Program-made: the position numbers and the translations under genes
Assembly: GCF_036588685.1 (NCBI RefSeq)
Contig: NC_086381.1
Span: 46,561,431-46,625,430 of the forward strand
DNA length: 64,000 nucleotides
Source of the DNA: Mytilus trossulus
Lineage: Eukaryota > Mollusca > Bivalvia > Mytilida > Mytilidae
Direction: 5' to 3'
Shown here: positions 46,555 to 60,000 of the stretch, piece after piece
How positions within the stretch are numbered: the stretch's first letter is position 1
How the letters are laid out: each line of letters starts with the position of its first letter
The notes under the pieces: generated by a model
The model's database searches: none
Seen by the model: only the letters and a program-made list of their open reading frames with translations
What the model was told of the DNA's origin: nothing

Positions 46555-46938
46555 GTGAACAAAAATTATTTGTTTTTAATTGGCCCTGGTAAAAAATACA
46601 AGTTATTTTGCATGGAAAAAAATTACAAGTTACTTTGGCTCAATGTAAAAAAAATCCGAAGCCCTCCATCAGAAAATCAAATGGTTGCTACTTTAGCTGT
46701 CCAAGATATATGTGTATCACTTTTACACCTTGATGGCTGTATGGTCCGCATCAAATACATTTATCATGAATTTATACGAACAGTACATATGGTATATTAT
46801 TTCTTAATTTTATTCAAAAAACGTGAATTTGTCGTCTGTTTATTAATCATTCTACATAAGAAATTCATCCCGGATACAGTGAAAATGGCATTTCAGGATT
46901 CGCACATTACATACACTGATTACAAAGATTTTTATTGA
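46555..46938 (+). CDS. ORF of 127 codons, doubtful
   Basis: Open frame starting MNKNYLFLIGPGKKYKLF in AT-rich sequence. The middle (NQMVATLAVQDICVSLLHLD) is more protein-like and is followed by a hydrophobic stretch (VYYFLILF). No family recognised, no splice or promoter support. Probably a chance frame or a transposon relic. Confidence 0.12.
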   Translation: MNKNYLFLIGPGKKYKLFCMEKNYKLLWLNVKKIRSPPSENQMVATLAVQDICVSLLHLDGCMVRIKYIYHEFIRTVHMVYYFLILFKKREFVVCLLIILHKKFIPDTVKMAFQDSHITYTDYKDFY

Positions 46939-47036
46939 TTCGTAATAACAAATTGATAAACTTGAACGTTATGTCGGCTTAAATCCAAATTGAAATTGTG
47001 ATCTTTCATATTTTAAATTCGAACTTTGAAAGTGTT

Positions 47037-47285
47037 TTTATGCCCCACTTATGCCCCACATGCGTTCGTCCATTCGTCCCGCGTCAGGTTGTAGTTTTTG
47101 GTCACGGTAGTTTTTGATGAAGTTGAAGTCCAATCAACTTGAAACTTAGTACACATGTTTCCTATGATATGATCTTTCTAATTTGAATGCCAAATTAAAG
47201 TTGTGACCCCAATTTCTTGGTCCACTGAACATGGAAGATGATAGTGCGAGTGGGGCATCCGTGTACTATGGACACATTCTTGTTT
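47037..47285 (+). repeat. Dispersed bivalve repeat ('tatgcccca')
   Basis: Begins 'tttatgccccacttatgccc' and ends 'agtggggcatccgtgtacta' plus 'tggacacattcttgtt'. The interior 'aagttgaagtccaatcaact' and 'tggtccactgaacatggaa' is non-coding. The end phrase also occurs near 2040. Known type from memory. Confidence 0.7.
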
Positions 47286-47879
47286 ATTGTAATTTCACAT
47301 ATAGTTTTAAAAACAATAAGTTTTAAAACTGTTGTCCATGTCACGCGTAACGATTCAGGTTTCATTAATGGTTGAAGACTTATGATGTCCTTTTAATATC
47401 TTTTGGTTAGTTTTGTAGCTTAGTTACTGTATCATGGACCTATAACCCACATCTCCTTTTATTCGTCATAAACTGGTTCAAAATTTAAAATTGAGAAAAA
47501 CAAGTGTATAGTTTTCTAGGAAAAAATGTAAAAAATCAAAAAATACTTTTTTACTTTTAAGTAGAAGTCTTTAGCTATTTGACTAGCGATGCCACTCACG
47601 ATATCCTTGACAGAGTCAAGCACGGACATACGGAGAAAAGATTCTATGTTAAACAGAAGCAACGCTTTGTATTGATTTGTATAATAAAATCGAAAGCTAG
47701 TTTAAAAGAGCAGTGACTTTTAAAATTACATTGTAGAAAACTTACGAAAAGTAACATGACATGTTTAATATACGCTTTGACAATTACACCCACTAAATTT
47801 GGTTAAACATGTATTTTTCTTTCTTCTTAGGCAGTTAATATATAGTGTAACTTCGTTCAATAACAGGCGCTATCAAACA
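47286..47879. other. Intergenic, no recognised gene
   Basis: A minus-strand frame at about 47520-47700 is open and slightly GC-richer near 47590-47640 but has no recognisable content. Confidence 0.4.
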
Positions 47880-48245
47880 AATTTTCAGTTTAAGTTAAAG
47901 TGAAACACATATATATTTATTTCTATCTAAACCATGACAACTTGACCAAAACCATGACGAATTTCTAGACTCTTAGCCGAACCATGTCAATCGCTTAACC
48001 GATTCCGATAGCTTGCTTATTCTGCATTAATTTCGTGAAACAACAATTCCAATGTAGATCGTTTGACCTCCAATAAAGATTCAAACATCTTATATGCTTT
48101 TCATCTGCTCGTGTGAATAGAACTGAGGCAATGGTTTAGGAAAGTAACATAAATTAACCATGTCAAACTAATCCAAACTATAACAAAATCACTGTACTAT
48201 ACGCTCCTTGATATGACGACCTTATAGACGATAGCAAAATCAATA
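47880..48245. repeat. Block inverted relative to 56100-56450
   Basis: 'ccatgacgaatttctagact' with 'cttagccgaacc' here is the reverse complement of 'gttaagagtctagaaattcg' at 56370. 'atatgacgaccttatagac' here pairs with 'gtagtaaggttgtcatat' at 56108. Order is inverted consistently. Non-coding. Confidence 0.65.
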
Positions 48246-48532
48246 AAGCCATATTTGATTTCCCTTATTGCAGATACTTAGTGTAATACAGATATCGTTT
48301 TACTTTTCATAACCATTTTAGGAAAAAATAAAAAAAATACTTGGTATTCATTGAATGCAATGCTGATCATGACAGTGTAATTGCAATAGCAGTATGATGA
48401 ATATAGTTAAAAAGTGAAAACTATTATAAATAAGATTTTTCGCTTATATAACTATAACAAATGTAGAAAACACAAATCTTTACATTGATACTGGCAAGTT
48501 TGCCATGTTGCTGATGATGACATATTGAATTG

Positions 48533-49098
48533 TTAACTTAAAGTCATATGAAACCTAAAAAAAATAAAAAAATATCTGCATATGTTTTTATAACTAAATG
48601 GATAGCGTTCATTATACAACTTATGTACACATACATTTTTCTCAAATTATTTTATTTGTCCACATTTAGAAGAAGTTTACTTGTTTTTAATTGATTGCTA
48701 CCAGAAAGCAATTCGCCGACATATTTTCATTATGCATAGTAACCTAAGTGTGACCCTCCTCGTAAAAATTCGGTGATCGCAATAAGCATGGATCTGTCAT
48801 TAAAATAAACAATTATCTGATTGTACATGTTAAACACGTGCTCAATACCCATGCTTTTTGTTGGTTGTTACAATCGGTAAACTTCGGTTTCAAAACACGG
48901 CATTTAATGAGCAGCCATATTTGTTAAATCATAACAGACAGAGAGAAAAAAAAATGACGATTATACGATATATTTGCGTAAAAATGATAAAATCGTGCAC
49001 AGAGGACCAAGTTTATGATATATACATGCATAGGTTGAATAATTGGATAAACATTCTTTTTCACCAGTCACTCGTTTCATATGACTTTAAGTTAGTAA
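48533..49098. mobile_element. MITE-like element, TIR taacttaaagtcatatgaaac
   Basis: A 21-base terminal repeat starts at 48533; its exact inverted copy ends near 49097 (tcatatgactttaagtta). About 565 bp. A frame of 107 codons starting at 48858 overlaps the right end and is not a recognisable protein. Confidence 0.75.
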
Positions 49099-49181
49099 AT
49101 ATTAAAGGTTGTAAGTATGTTTATGCGAAGTTAAAATACCCTTCCTTGGCGAAGACCGACACGCTTTCCATGATTTTGTAA

Positions 49182-50258
49182 TATATTGTTAGTAAATTTT
49201 AACACAACATCGTTCTATGGCATTTGTTGATTAAAAGTACAAGAAGTTAACGCAATATAATTAAGATTGATAGCTAAGAAACTCTTGTTTCACATAATGT
49301 TTATATTTTAATTCAGACTCTTTTCCTTTGAATGTGACATCACCGCTTCAGACTTATCATTAAACTTTATGCATTGGTTCTCATCAAGTTCGTGTTGCTG
49401 CGAAATGATTTCTTCATTTGTGTTTAGTAGACGTTTTTTATTACCTATCCATCGTCTTTTATCCGATAGTTTCCATGTCGTTGTGACTTGTGAGTTTTAA
49501 TATCCCTTTGGTATCTTCTGCAGCTTTTTGGAAGATGATGATTTTTTATTTAAAAGAGTGGTTTCGTGGTGGCATGCTCGTCTTAATTGCAGACAATTGT
49601 CGTTTCGGAATCCGGCCAAGTCAAAAGTCAAACTAGAAATTAATAGTCTCTGCCTCTTATATGTATGCAGTTATTATAATATATATTTGGTTAATGTTTT
49701 ATTTCTTTTTTTTTTGTTTCGTTGAGTTTAATTTTGTTGTTTCCTGTTTCATTCTACAAACTGCAATTGGTCTTTTTTTCTCATGTGGCAGCCATGTTTT
49801 CATTTATTGGAACAAAACGAAGATCGTTTGTAGAGAACATTAAACATATTCGTACTGTAAAGTTATTCTCACCTTAGATTTTTGGTGTCAAAGGGGGAGA
49901 TTTTAAAATAGATTAGGGACAAATGAATAAACGATACAACGGTATTATCAAAGTTGTATTAATATAAAATATGAAATATGCAACATCACAACAATTTGCA
50001 TTATAATTTTGCATCCAAGAGGTATAACGTGTGCATGTTATACGAAAGAATATATTGTTTCTCCTACAAAAAATGTCATTGTAGTTACATTTCATAATAA
50101 GAATTAAAATAAAAAATGGGTATAATATTAAGAACATGATACTTAAACTGCATTTGCTTAATTATTAACCATTAGATTAAAACACACTTACAACATTTCA
50201 TCCGATTGTCAAGTATAATCTCACAATGGATTTTGTTTTGTATCAAAAAATATTTTGG
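49182..50258. other. Intergenic, no recognised gene
   Basis: 49528-49650 is GC-richer ('gtggtggcatgctcgtctta') and reads like the end of a dispersed repeat. The rest is AT-rich. Confidence 0.45.
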
Positions 50259-51040
50259 TTTAAGGATATTCACCTCTGAGGAGCCAAAAATTTCTAGAAT
50301 TAAACTTTTTTTTCTAAACCTGATTTTTGGGTTTATATCACTGTTACATAATTGGTGAAGAGAAAATCATATGGTGATGCACTTCTTTTTTTACTACAGC
50401 CCTTTGAAAGTACCCAATTTTGATGGTTTTCCCCATTTTTCATCAATTTGTACCTATTTTTGAGCTATTATCATGATAACAATCACAATTCCACAATTAA
50501 TTTTTTTTGTCATACTTTCAATAAAGATGAAGGGGACCAATCTTAATACTAAATTTGAACTAAATAAAAACTATAGGTAGGTGTTATTATAAGAAAGTTT
50601 TATCAGATTTTGATGCTTTTTTGTGTCAAATTTACCATGTTGTCAATTTTGTCAATCTGTGATTTTTCGCCATTTGTAGTACAATTTCCAGATTTTTTCA
50701 ACTTCTTTGTTATAAATAATTGGAAAAATTCATATCTTAGAAATTTAAAAACAAAAAAAGGAAATAGGATGTACATGTTTCTGAAAAAAATCCTTTTTTG
50801 TACTCCTCAACCATTTTCTCAAAATATTGGCTAAAAAGACTGACTTGATTAGTAAAAAATTTGAAAAATTGATTACTCCAAAACTACTCATTGGAAATAC
50901 CGAAATTCTTTTACAGAGCTAATTTTGATTATAACATTTTTTAAATTCATTGATATTTTCCACTTATATCACATGTTTAAGAAATAATTCCAGAACGAGA
51001 TTTCAACGAGACTGAAACGTCAGAGGAATACATCCTTAAT
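50259..51040. mobile_element. TIR element, ends tttaaggat
   Basis: Left end tttaaggatattcacctctg at 50259. The right end 51021-51040 (cagaggaatacatccttaa) is an imperfect inverted copy. About 780 bp, T-rich, without a transposase. The terminal 10 bases match the element at 57913-58315. Confidence 0.6.
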
Positions 51041-51059
51041 TACAAAGGTAACAGTATCA

Positions 51060-51300
51060 TTTTAGCGCAAAAAAGTAAAATAACAACAAAACCGAAAGAA
51101 AAATTCAAAAATAAAAGTCCTTTATCAAATGGCAATTTAAAAAGCCAAAACACATCAAACTAATGGAGCACAACTATCATATTACTAAATTGGTAAAGAC
51201 ATTTCCTTATGTAGATTAAATATGGTAATATAACAAGTTAAACCTCTCACATAATAGCAGTCGCATAAAATTACATTATATTGACAAGAATGTGTGAGTA
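51060..51300 (-). repeat. Dispersed repeat family 4 copy, reverse
   Basis: Reverse-complement wording of the 34490-34790 copy: 'caaaacacatcaaac', 'cctttatcaaatggcaat', 'aatagcagtcgcataaaatt'. Confidence 0.7.
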
Positions 51301-52240
51301 AATCAAACACACATAATAGGCACGAATGCCAGAAACAAGCGGTACAGCAATCAACATTGTGAAAGAATCCTAATCATTATATAAAAAAACAACTGTGTAA
51401 AAAGGCATATGACACATGAGCAAAAGTGGAAGACAAGAATACAAAAAAAGTTCATAAAAGCACAATAATACAATGACAATGTATAAACATCGAACTTCGC
51501 CGAAACAATATACCTTACTAGTTATCAAAGGTACCAGGATTATAATTAAAATGGATCAAACATAAAATTTTAAATTTACAAAAGGACAAGTGAAAGAATA
51601 CTTTTAATTTGCTTATTGAAAAACACGCATAGAAAAACAGATTCCGGCTAATGTTCCTCCAGTATTTGGTTTACAAGTTTAAGGTGCTAAATGCTTAATT
51701 TTATAATTACTAATTAAAATGAGGGATCTACGTACTCTTCCTGAGCACTAGAGAACACCCAATTTTGGTGGGGTTCGTTCTGCTTAGTCTTTTTTTTTCG
51801 ATTTTGTGTGTCTTCTGTACTATTATTTGACTGTTTGTCTTTTTATTTTTAGCCATGGCGTTGTCAGTTTACTTTCAATCTATGAGTTTGACTGTATCTC
51901 TGATATCTTTCGTCCCTCTTTTTTAACAGACGATTTTGGTCGTGTTTGACTATTGTTTTTATATTTTGTCTACTTGATCATTCTTTTATTTAAAGGTTCT
52001 CTCTATTGACAATAGTTTTCAAGATTGGGTTGTTAAATATATTCTGAAGAATTTAGTTCAGATACAATCATGACCTACTGATCGCATTTGGAGAACCAAC
52101 ATCTGTAGTGTTATCCTTTTCTTTTTTATAATAACAACTATGCATAGGAACTATTTTTTTTAAAAAACTGTGTTACTTTTCATCATGTTCGCTTATGATT
52201 TGGGGATGAAACATCATACACACAAAGTTTTTAAATTATC
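51301..52240. other. Intergenic, no recognised gene
   Basis: Mostly AT-rich. 51740-51960 carries 'gggttcgttctgcttagtct' and 'ccatggcgttgtcagtttac', typical of dispersed repeats. No exon seen. Confidence 0.45.
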
Positions 52241-52402
52241 ATGCAAAGAATCCTTCTCAAACTGGTGCTAGGGGCCTTCCTAAACTTGCAGTTAGGTAGT
52301 CTTTGTTTTACTCTACGTCGGAAGCCTATCAGTATGATGAGCAGGAAGACAAGCGTTGTTCTTTTGCTTTTTTGCGTGTCTTTTTTTGCTTTTCTATACT
52401 GA
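52241..52402 (+). CDS. Short ORF, 53 codons, possible leader or membrane peptide
   Basis: Reads MQRILLKLVLGAFLNLQLGS, a basic middle (TLRRKPISMMSRKTS) and a second hydrophobic stretch (VVLLLFCVSFFAFLY), then TGA. GC is a little higher than the flanks. An overlapping minus-strand frame exists but is less protein-like. It could be the first part of a type II membrane protein exon; no donor is evident at its end. Confidence 0.15.
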   Translation: MQRILLKLVLGAFLNLQLGSLCFTLRRKPISMMSRKTSVVLLLFCVSFFAFLY

Positions 52403-53715
52403 TTTTGTGAAATGGATGAACACAATATCCTTTGAATTTCTATTACATTTTTGACAATTAGTTATTAGTAACACACGTTAAAACTGAAATAAAATTAACT
52501 AAAAAATGTTTTATGGCGAATGTTCGACATTCCAACACTCTAAAACAATTAATTATCTTATAACTAGTATGTCCTTTTTAATTTGTTGTTTTGCCTTCAA
52601 GTTAAACATTTATTTTCTCACAAATAAATTGCAGAGATCAATTAAATTATTAACAAAACATGGCAACAAACTGTGAAACTTTAAGAAAACCAACCCCAGA
52701 GGTTTAGTATTTGACAGGTATACATTTTTTAACAAAACTAAAAACATAATGATTAAAAGGATGAATTATCGGTATCTATACCAACTTCCTGCTTGGAAAA
52801 ACTACATTAATTAGAATATTATTATCAAAACTTATTTCTATTATTCTAGAATCACGGATGTGTATTTTGTAGACAGAATGAATGTCTGGCCTACATACTT
52901 TCAATCCTAATGTTTATGATAAGTTATTTTTCGTCAACTGTGATAAACCTCCACGTCTTGTCTAACCAAAACATGACTTACTTCATATTAATAAATTAAA
53001 TTATTGATTTCTGTTTCTACAACCACATCTACGATTAAACCCCTGTTATTAGTGATTGTGTTGTTTCAATCATTAAATTAACATTGCTCTCGTCGATTAT
53101 AATTTCATTGTCTTTAACAATTTGGAGACACCAACCGCATTTGATAGTATTAACGGAAAATATATGCCCTAGCGCACACAAAAAGCATAAGAGCAACACC
53201 AGAGTTCGATTTTAATACCCAAAGAGACAAACAAGGATAATATTTTGCAGCAAAAAGCAAGACATAAAAGCAACAAAGAGAATTATCAACCTATTTGGTG
53301 TTACGGGAGACAACCCGACAAATGAGAAAATTGGCTGTGAAATAAGTTTTAGCAGTGTTAAAAACCAATTTGAAACCGTATTGATGTGCGACCAAATTAT
53401 AGTTTTGGAAGGTGACTTTAATTAAAATGTTTTGTGGAGTTAAAATTTGTGTTTTCGATTTTTTTCATTTTCTTTCATTTCTTGAACTATCATGAATTTA
53501 CATGTAATTATGCTACCTTTAGCTGTACAATATTTTTAAGAAAGAGGATGGTTATTCTTATAAATACTTGAGATTTAAGGCTAACATAATGGTTTCTCAC
53601 AGAAATAAAAAACGGACAAAACAATAGACCGACGTCACAACAATCTTTAATATACATTTATAAAACGCGATCATATGTCCAGAAACACGCTGAAATATTC
53701 AAACATATATTAAAT
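52403..53715. other. Intergenic or gene B 3' region, no exon recognised
   Basis: If gene B uses the donor at 53777, its last exon should lie here or further left. I could not identify it. Confidence 0.4.
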
Positions 53716-53777
53716 TTAATGTTTGAGATCTGATTGCATCTTTTTTATAATAATTTGAAAAAAACGGATAATTTTAC

Positions 53778-54041
53778 CTGGGTGAAAAAATGAACTGCAC
53801 TTAAATTCGACGGTACCTTCACCTAAAACATTCTGTCTCCCTACAGTGATTGTTAATTCTTTTTGGATTCCTGTCTTTCCATATTTTCGTACTATGTCAT
53901 ATGGCCAACAACATTTTGATGTCATTTTCTCAATGTCTTCTAATATAAAACAACTCGATGTAAGACGCAGTCTATATCGTCCATCTAATCCAAAGTTGAA
54001 TGCATCTTCACTTGGTTTCACCGTGACAATGAAACAAGGAT
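53778..54041 (-). CDS. Gene B exon: PTB domain
   Basis: Acceptor ag at 54043-54042, donor gtaaaa from 53777, phase 1 in and out. The longer frame to 54123 upstream is intron readthrough. Confidence 0.8.
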
Positions 54042-57000
54042 CTAAAGTGAAATTCGAATAATTTTTAATCATGACATAAAATGTAGTGTGTATAAACTGC
54101 GAATATAGTAAGTTCATTTTCACTGTTGTATGCGAGTACGTCTATAGTATAATAAACGATTATGGGGGAAAACTGAGTTTGTTTACTTTTTTGAAATACC
54201 AAATAATTGATTTGAATGTATGTTTTAACACAAATTCATTAGAATATAACTTTTTAATGTATAATAACAGGATTCAAGTAAAAACAGAGGTATTAAAGCA
54301 GCAAAATCTATAACCTTTATTACTGGTTGCGATTCCCGTTAACTATAGATGCAATGAATTATCACTGTAAGTGCAACCATTTCTGATGAAGAATTTTTAA
54401 AGGTGCGACGAATTTGCATTGTTGTTTTATTTGTTAATTCGACATAAAACTTCTGAAAATAAATTTTAAATGACTTTAATATAGATGATATTTACAATTA
54501 AAAATGCAAGCTAGTCGTAGATGTCTACTCGAATATCAATGATTATACACCAGGCCAGTAGGCAGCACTTCGGTGTTGACATGAATATCAATCATATGGT
54601 CATTTTGATAAATTTCCTGTTGACAAAACTAAGGATTTTTTTTTTATCCCAGGATAAATTACCTTAACCATGTTTGGCACAACTTTTATTTAATTTTTGG
54701 TCTTCGATGCTTTTTAACTTTGTGCTTGTTTGGCTTCATAACTATTTTGATCTGAGCTTCACTGATGAGTCTTATCTAGACGAAACGCGCGTCTGGTGTA
54801 TTAATTGTAATCATGGTACCATTGATAACTGGTATAACCACCATCATATCATGCATATTCAATTTTTTTGGTGAGCTTGCTATTATTACGTTATATATCC
54901 GTAAATATACTGGTGCAGAACATCCATGAATATAACGTATGTTAAAGGCGAATTTTCCTTGAAATTTTTTAGAACTCGCTTAAAAAAGCTTAGAAAACTT
55001 GTGTCATACTCATTTCTAACATATTGATAGGCTTTTGCACAACGAACAGTACAAAAATATACAACGAACAGTACAAAAGAAAGTAAACAAACTACAAGTT
55101 TAAGAGAATGAATTGTACCGTGCCAATATTGTGAGCTCATTTAATCAAGTAAATGTCGTCAAATTAATTAATACAACGGGTGTCTTATTCTCATCATTTA
55201 TTTATAACAACAACAAATCAGAAAATACACGATCGTATTTAGTGTAAGAGCTAACCAATTATGCTCTATTTGTAGTTCAATCAAGTTTGAGTTACACACA
55301 GTGTTTGTGTCGGGATGTTTACAAATAATTCACAGATCTGTCTATTTGAAATGGTCATATTAAAGATTTTGTGAATTGTCTCTGTTATCTAAAAAGCAAC
55401 AATTTAAGCTATATCATACTAATGCTAGTAGTTTAAAGGTTTGGTTATCTTGCTTGCTTTTTGTATAAATGTTTGCTCAATTCTTATAACAATGAAATTT
55501 ATACTAAAACAAAAACGTTTCTTTTTCGGTGACGTGGATTGTCTAAACTGTCCAATATATATGTATTCAATCACGGAATGTCAAATAATAGGAACAATTT
55601 TTTGTCCTACATATATATCTGGAAAAATTATTAGTGAAAATATAATTGACTATACAATTGAGAATGGAAATGGGGAATGTGTCAAACAGACAACAACCCG
55701 ACCAAAGAAAAAAACCAGAAGAAGGTCACCAACAGGTCTTCAATGTAGCAAGAACTTCCCGCACCCGGAGGCGTCCTTCAGCTGGACCCTAAACAAATAT
55801 ATACTACTTCAGTGATAATGAACGCCATACTAATTTCCAAATTGTACACAAGAAACCAAAATTAAAATAATACAAGACTAACAAAGGCTATATATATGAG
55901 AAATAAATGACAATTTGAATAAATTCATTGTGTTTTACCTCAGACTTTAACTCATTAATCATGTATATGTAGGACTCTAAAGTGCAACATGTGCAATGGT
56001 ACTCTAAAGTGCGATGATCACGCTAAAGTGCGATGGTCTACGCTAAAGTACGATGGTGTCTCACGCTAAAGCGCGATGGTTGTTGTTTTGCACTATGGAC
56101 CAACGGGTAGTAAGGTTGTCATATTGAGTAGCGTTTATTACAGTGATTTGTCATAATTTGGTTAAGCTGGTCATGGATAAGTTATTAAACTTTCAAAAAC
56201 GAATGACTCAGTGCTTCCCAAATGAACAAAAAAAAAGCAAATTAAATGTTTGAATCTATATTGTAAGTCAAACAATCGAAATTGAAATTGTTGTTTTAAA
56301 GAAATTTACGCAAGATAACCAAGATATCTAAATTGGTATGGTTTGGTTAAGCGATTGCCATGATTAAGTTAAGAGTCTAGAAATTCGTCATGGTTTTGGT
56401 TACATTTGTTATTGTTTAGATCAAAATTAATACATTTTTGTGGCACCTTAATATTGATAGTTTGTTTGAAAGCGATTGTGAAAAATAACACAATTAACTA
56501 ATTGACTTCAGAGCGAAACAAGTCTTTTGACCACATTTGCTGGGCGCAAACGGCAAAAAGGCCGGATAAATCGTATATGTATATATTGTTTTACCCCGCG
56601 TAACGCATTACAGGGTCAATGGAAATTTTCGGCGGCGTTCGTATTTTTGACCGTCCGTCTGTGCGTTCATCCGTCTGGTCTCACGTTTACAATTCTTGCC
56701 TGCTTTTTTATGACACTTAATATATCATATCAATCATTTTTAAAGTTTTGTTCAAAATTGCATTATTAGCACTATTTAATATACAATTCTTGCCAGAATT
56801 TTATGGAACTTACATTATGTAAGTTCCATAAAATTCTGGCAAAATTTGCATATTATGTTTATATTAGCAATGTCTTGGACAAATTCAAAAATTAGTGTGA
56901 AAAGAGTGGTGTCCCGTAGAAATATAATGATATGGAGAACTGTTTTTAGGCGCTTTCATATGTACAATTCATACCCAAATTGTATGCAAGTTGAATCATA

Positions 57001-60000
57001 TGTTGATATCAACAATTGTTTGGACTGATCTAAAAATTAGTGCCAAAAGATCATTATTATACTATCTAATGCTGCAGTCAGACCTTACCGGATAGCTCTA
57101 ACGGACGCCGAACGGACGAAAAAAAGATATTTTTTAAAACTCTAAAATGCATGACTGTAGCATATAAAATTGAAACTTTGGTTTTATAGAGCATAATAGT
57201 ATATTGAACTAGCTGTCAGATAACTGCGAGAACTCACTGATCTGTTCCTAGTATCTTTTGTTGTTTGGATGTACAAGTACCCGGCCACGTTCACTTGTAT
57301 TTTTGTCCATCTGAAGATTTTTTTTTCAACTGATTTTTATAATTCGTTCTTATGTTGTACTGTTATACCACTGTCCCAGGTTAGGGGAGGGTTGGGATCC
57401 CGCTAACATGTTTAACTTCGCCACATTATGAATGTATGTGCCTGTTCCAATTCAAGAGCCCGTAATTCAGTGGTTGTCGTTTGTTTATGTTCTACATATA
57501 TACTTTTCGTTAATTTTGTTTTACATAAATAAGGCCGTTAGTTTTCTCGTTTGAATTGTCACATTGTCATTTCGGGGCCTTTTACAGCTGACTATGTGGT
57601 ATGGGCTTTGCGCATTGTTGAAGGCCGTACGATGACCTATAGTTGTTAATTTCTGTGTCATTTTGGTCTCTGTTGGACAGTTGTCTCATTTGTAATCATA
57701 CCACATCTTCTTTTTCATATTGACATATCAACGTTGTAATGATGAGGCTAAGAAACGGGTTAATACAAGGCCGTGCCGAGCATTTTCCTGGTTCGGCTGA
57801 ATCCTTATATCGTTTATACGTCAAGCCAATACACTATTATTGTCTTTATACTATTATCTAGAAAAAAAACTCATTCGTAATTGTTGTGTATTGTGTTATT
57901 GTTATCTATTTGATTTAAGGATGTCTGCTGCTCTAATTTAAAATAACAAGGATTTCATGTGGTTGCTTAAAATGAAAACAACTTTGATATTTAAACAAAA
58001 TAAAGTAATAAAATCATTAGTCTCGTGTGTAGTTTTCAAAATACGAGACATTTAGAAAATGGCGGGAAAAGGGTTTTCTTCAGACTTTACTATTTGTTAA
58101 CATTGGAATTGTTTTTTACCCTTTAAACCAAGAAAAAATAACAAGGATTTCATGCCGCCGGATCACTAAATCGGAAATGATCTATTGAACAGATTTATGA
58201 AGACAAAATAGGGGTGTCGTGTAAAAAAAAAATTAATACATTTGGATGGATAAAACCTGAGAAAATCGAAAATATGACAAGAATTCAAAAACATGACCAG
58301 CAGACATCCTTAAATGTTGGAGGAATGCAACCTTTAAGAAGGCCTCATATAAGGGGAGTATTATTAGTGTAGTGGCGTAATTTTCACTGACGAAATGAGA
58401 CAATCGCCTCACAAAATATTCCCATTAAATAAGAGGATAAAAAGAATTATGGACCATACAATTCATAGTGCAAAGTACACTGAGCGCCAGTTAAAACCTG
58501 AAACGATGCCTGACAAAGCACTAATTGCTTTCGTTGAACAAAATTTTTATCCGACACTTGGCATTCTTATTTTGTGTAGACTGTACTTTTCTACCGTGAT
58601 TAATATAGGGAAGACTTAATTATTCAACCAATTTTGACAAAAGCTAAAGTTATTTTGTTAAAAGATATATTTGATCTTAAACTTCCAAAATCTGTATAAA
58701 AACATTTAAGAGGAGGTCATTCATATAATTCTGTCTGATCTGGACCTGTCTGTAACTAAATACTGAAAATTTAATCATTAACCTGTAGTTTCATTGAGAT
58801 ATATGGATTTGAAGAACACAAAACATCATTTCATGATAAAATCCCACCAATCTGGATTTCTCATAGACAGTATCTCTTTGCAAGAGTGCGATTCATGTTT
58901 TCTAGTCCCTCTAGTATCTTCCGTCCCTCCTTTGCTTCACCAGAAATAAAAATAAAATTGTTTTAACCTGATAACTTCAATACAAAATCAGAATATGATT
59001 TCGCTTCAGATTCTATATTGTTTTATTTTTTGAAAAATAGTTTTGATTTAGTATCTTTCAGAATTACTCGTTCGAGAGATAAATATTTTGCTCAAGTGAA
59101 ATGACGAGCAAAATAAGTGATCCATGCAGTTGATACCGGTAACAGAATTAATTATTTCCTTAAAAGGTTGTTGTCAATGAAAAAGTAAAATCACAAAACT
59201 ACTGAACGCCGAGGAAAATTCAAAACGGAAAGTTCCTAATCAAATGGCAAATTCAAAGGATAAAACACACCAAACGAATGGAAAACAACTGTTATATTTC
59301 TGACTTGGTACCGGCATTTTCTAATGTAGAAAATGGTGGATTGAACATGGTTTTATAGTGCTAAACCTCCAACTTTTATGACAGTTGTTGTAAAACGGTG
59401 CGCGAACAAAACAGAAATATCGGTAAAATAATCAAATATGGTTACAGCAGTCATCACTCAAGACAAAAAAACATATACAAAAAACACAAAAAACATCCAT
59501 CAAATTAAAGCATCCCTAATTTAATAACAATGTACGAAATAAAAAAAATAAAATAGCAGTTTGTGCTAATTCAAAAATAGCTTCTATTAAAACAAAGTAT
59601 TTGTATTTAACGAGCCATGCAGTTTTTGTTCCCCTCCGTCGTCCTTCAATACAACAATCCAACTTAAGATACGATCCGATAGATTGGTAATGTCATCTAA
59701 TCTAAATCTCTAATAAAACATCAATAGCATGCAACAAATCATAAGAACTCTTCAATCGGTCGTACACAAAGGCAACAGTAGAATACCGCAATTTGAAAGT
59801 CATAAATCAATTAAGAAAAAACAAATCCGGGTTGCAAACAAAAACTGAGGGAAACATCAAGTAAGAGAGGAAAACAACGAAACAACAGAAACACCGAAGT
59901 GCAAAAAAAAAAAACCATCCCGAAAGTGTTGAAATTGTGAGGATTCGTGAATAGAGCGTCACAAAAAAAAAACGTATTTATGAAGGGAACCAAGGAAGAA

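Noticed and set aside
47520..47700. Minus-strand open frame with a GC-richer core
   Set aside because: No start, no convincing splice pair and no recognisable protein; not enough to list as an exon.
48858..49181. 107-codon ORF
   Set aside because: Overlaps the right end of a TIR element, AT-driven codon use, no family.
33815..54123. PTB exons as stand-alone short genes starting at internal Met codons
   Set aside because: Both frames have conserved acceptors upstream and the first PTB strand (CFIVTV) lies before the Met in gene A, so they are internal or terminal exons.
55441..55815. 124-codon ORF with basic C-terminal half
   Set aside because: The second half is the dispersed repeat also found in EDEM2 intron 1; the first half is part of a duplicated non-coding block.
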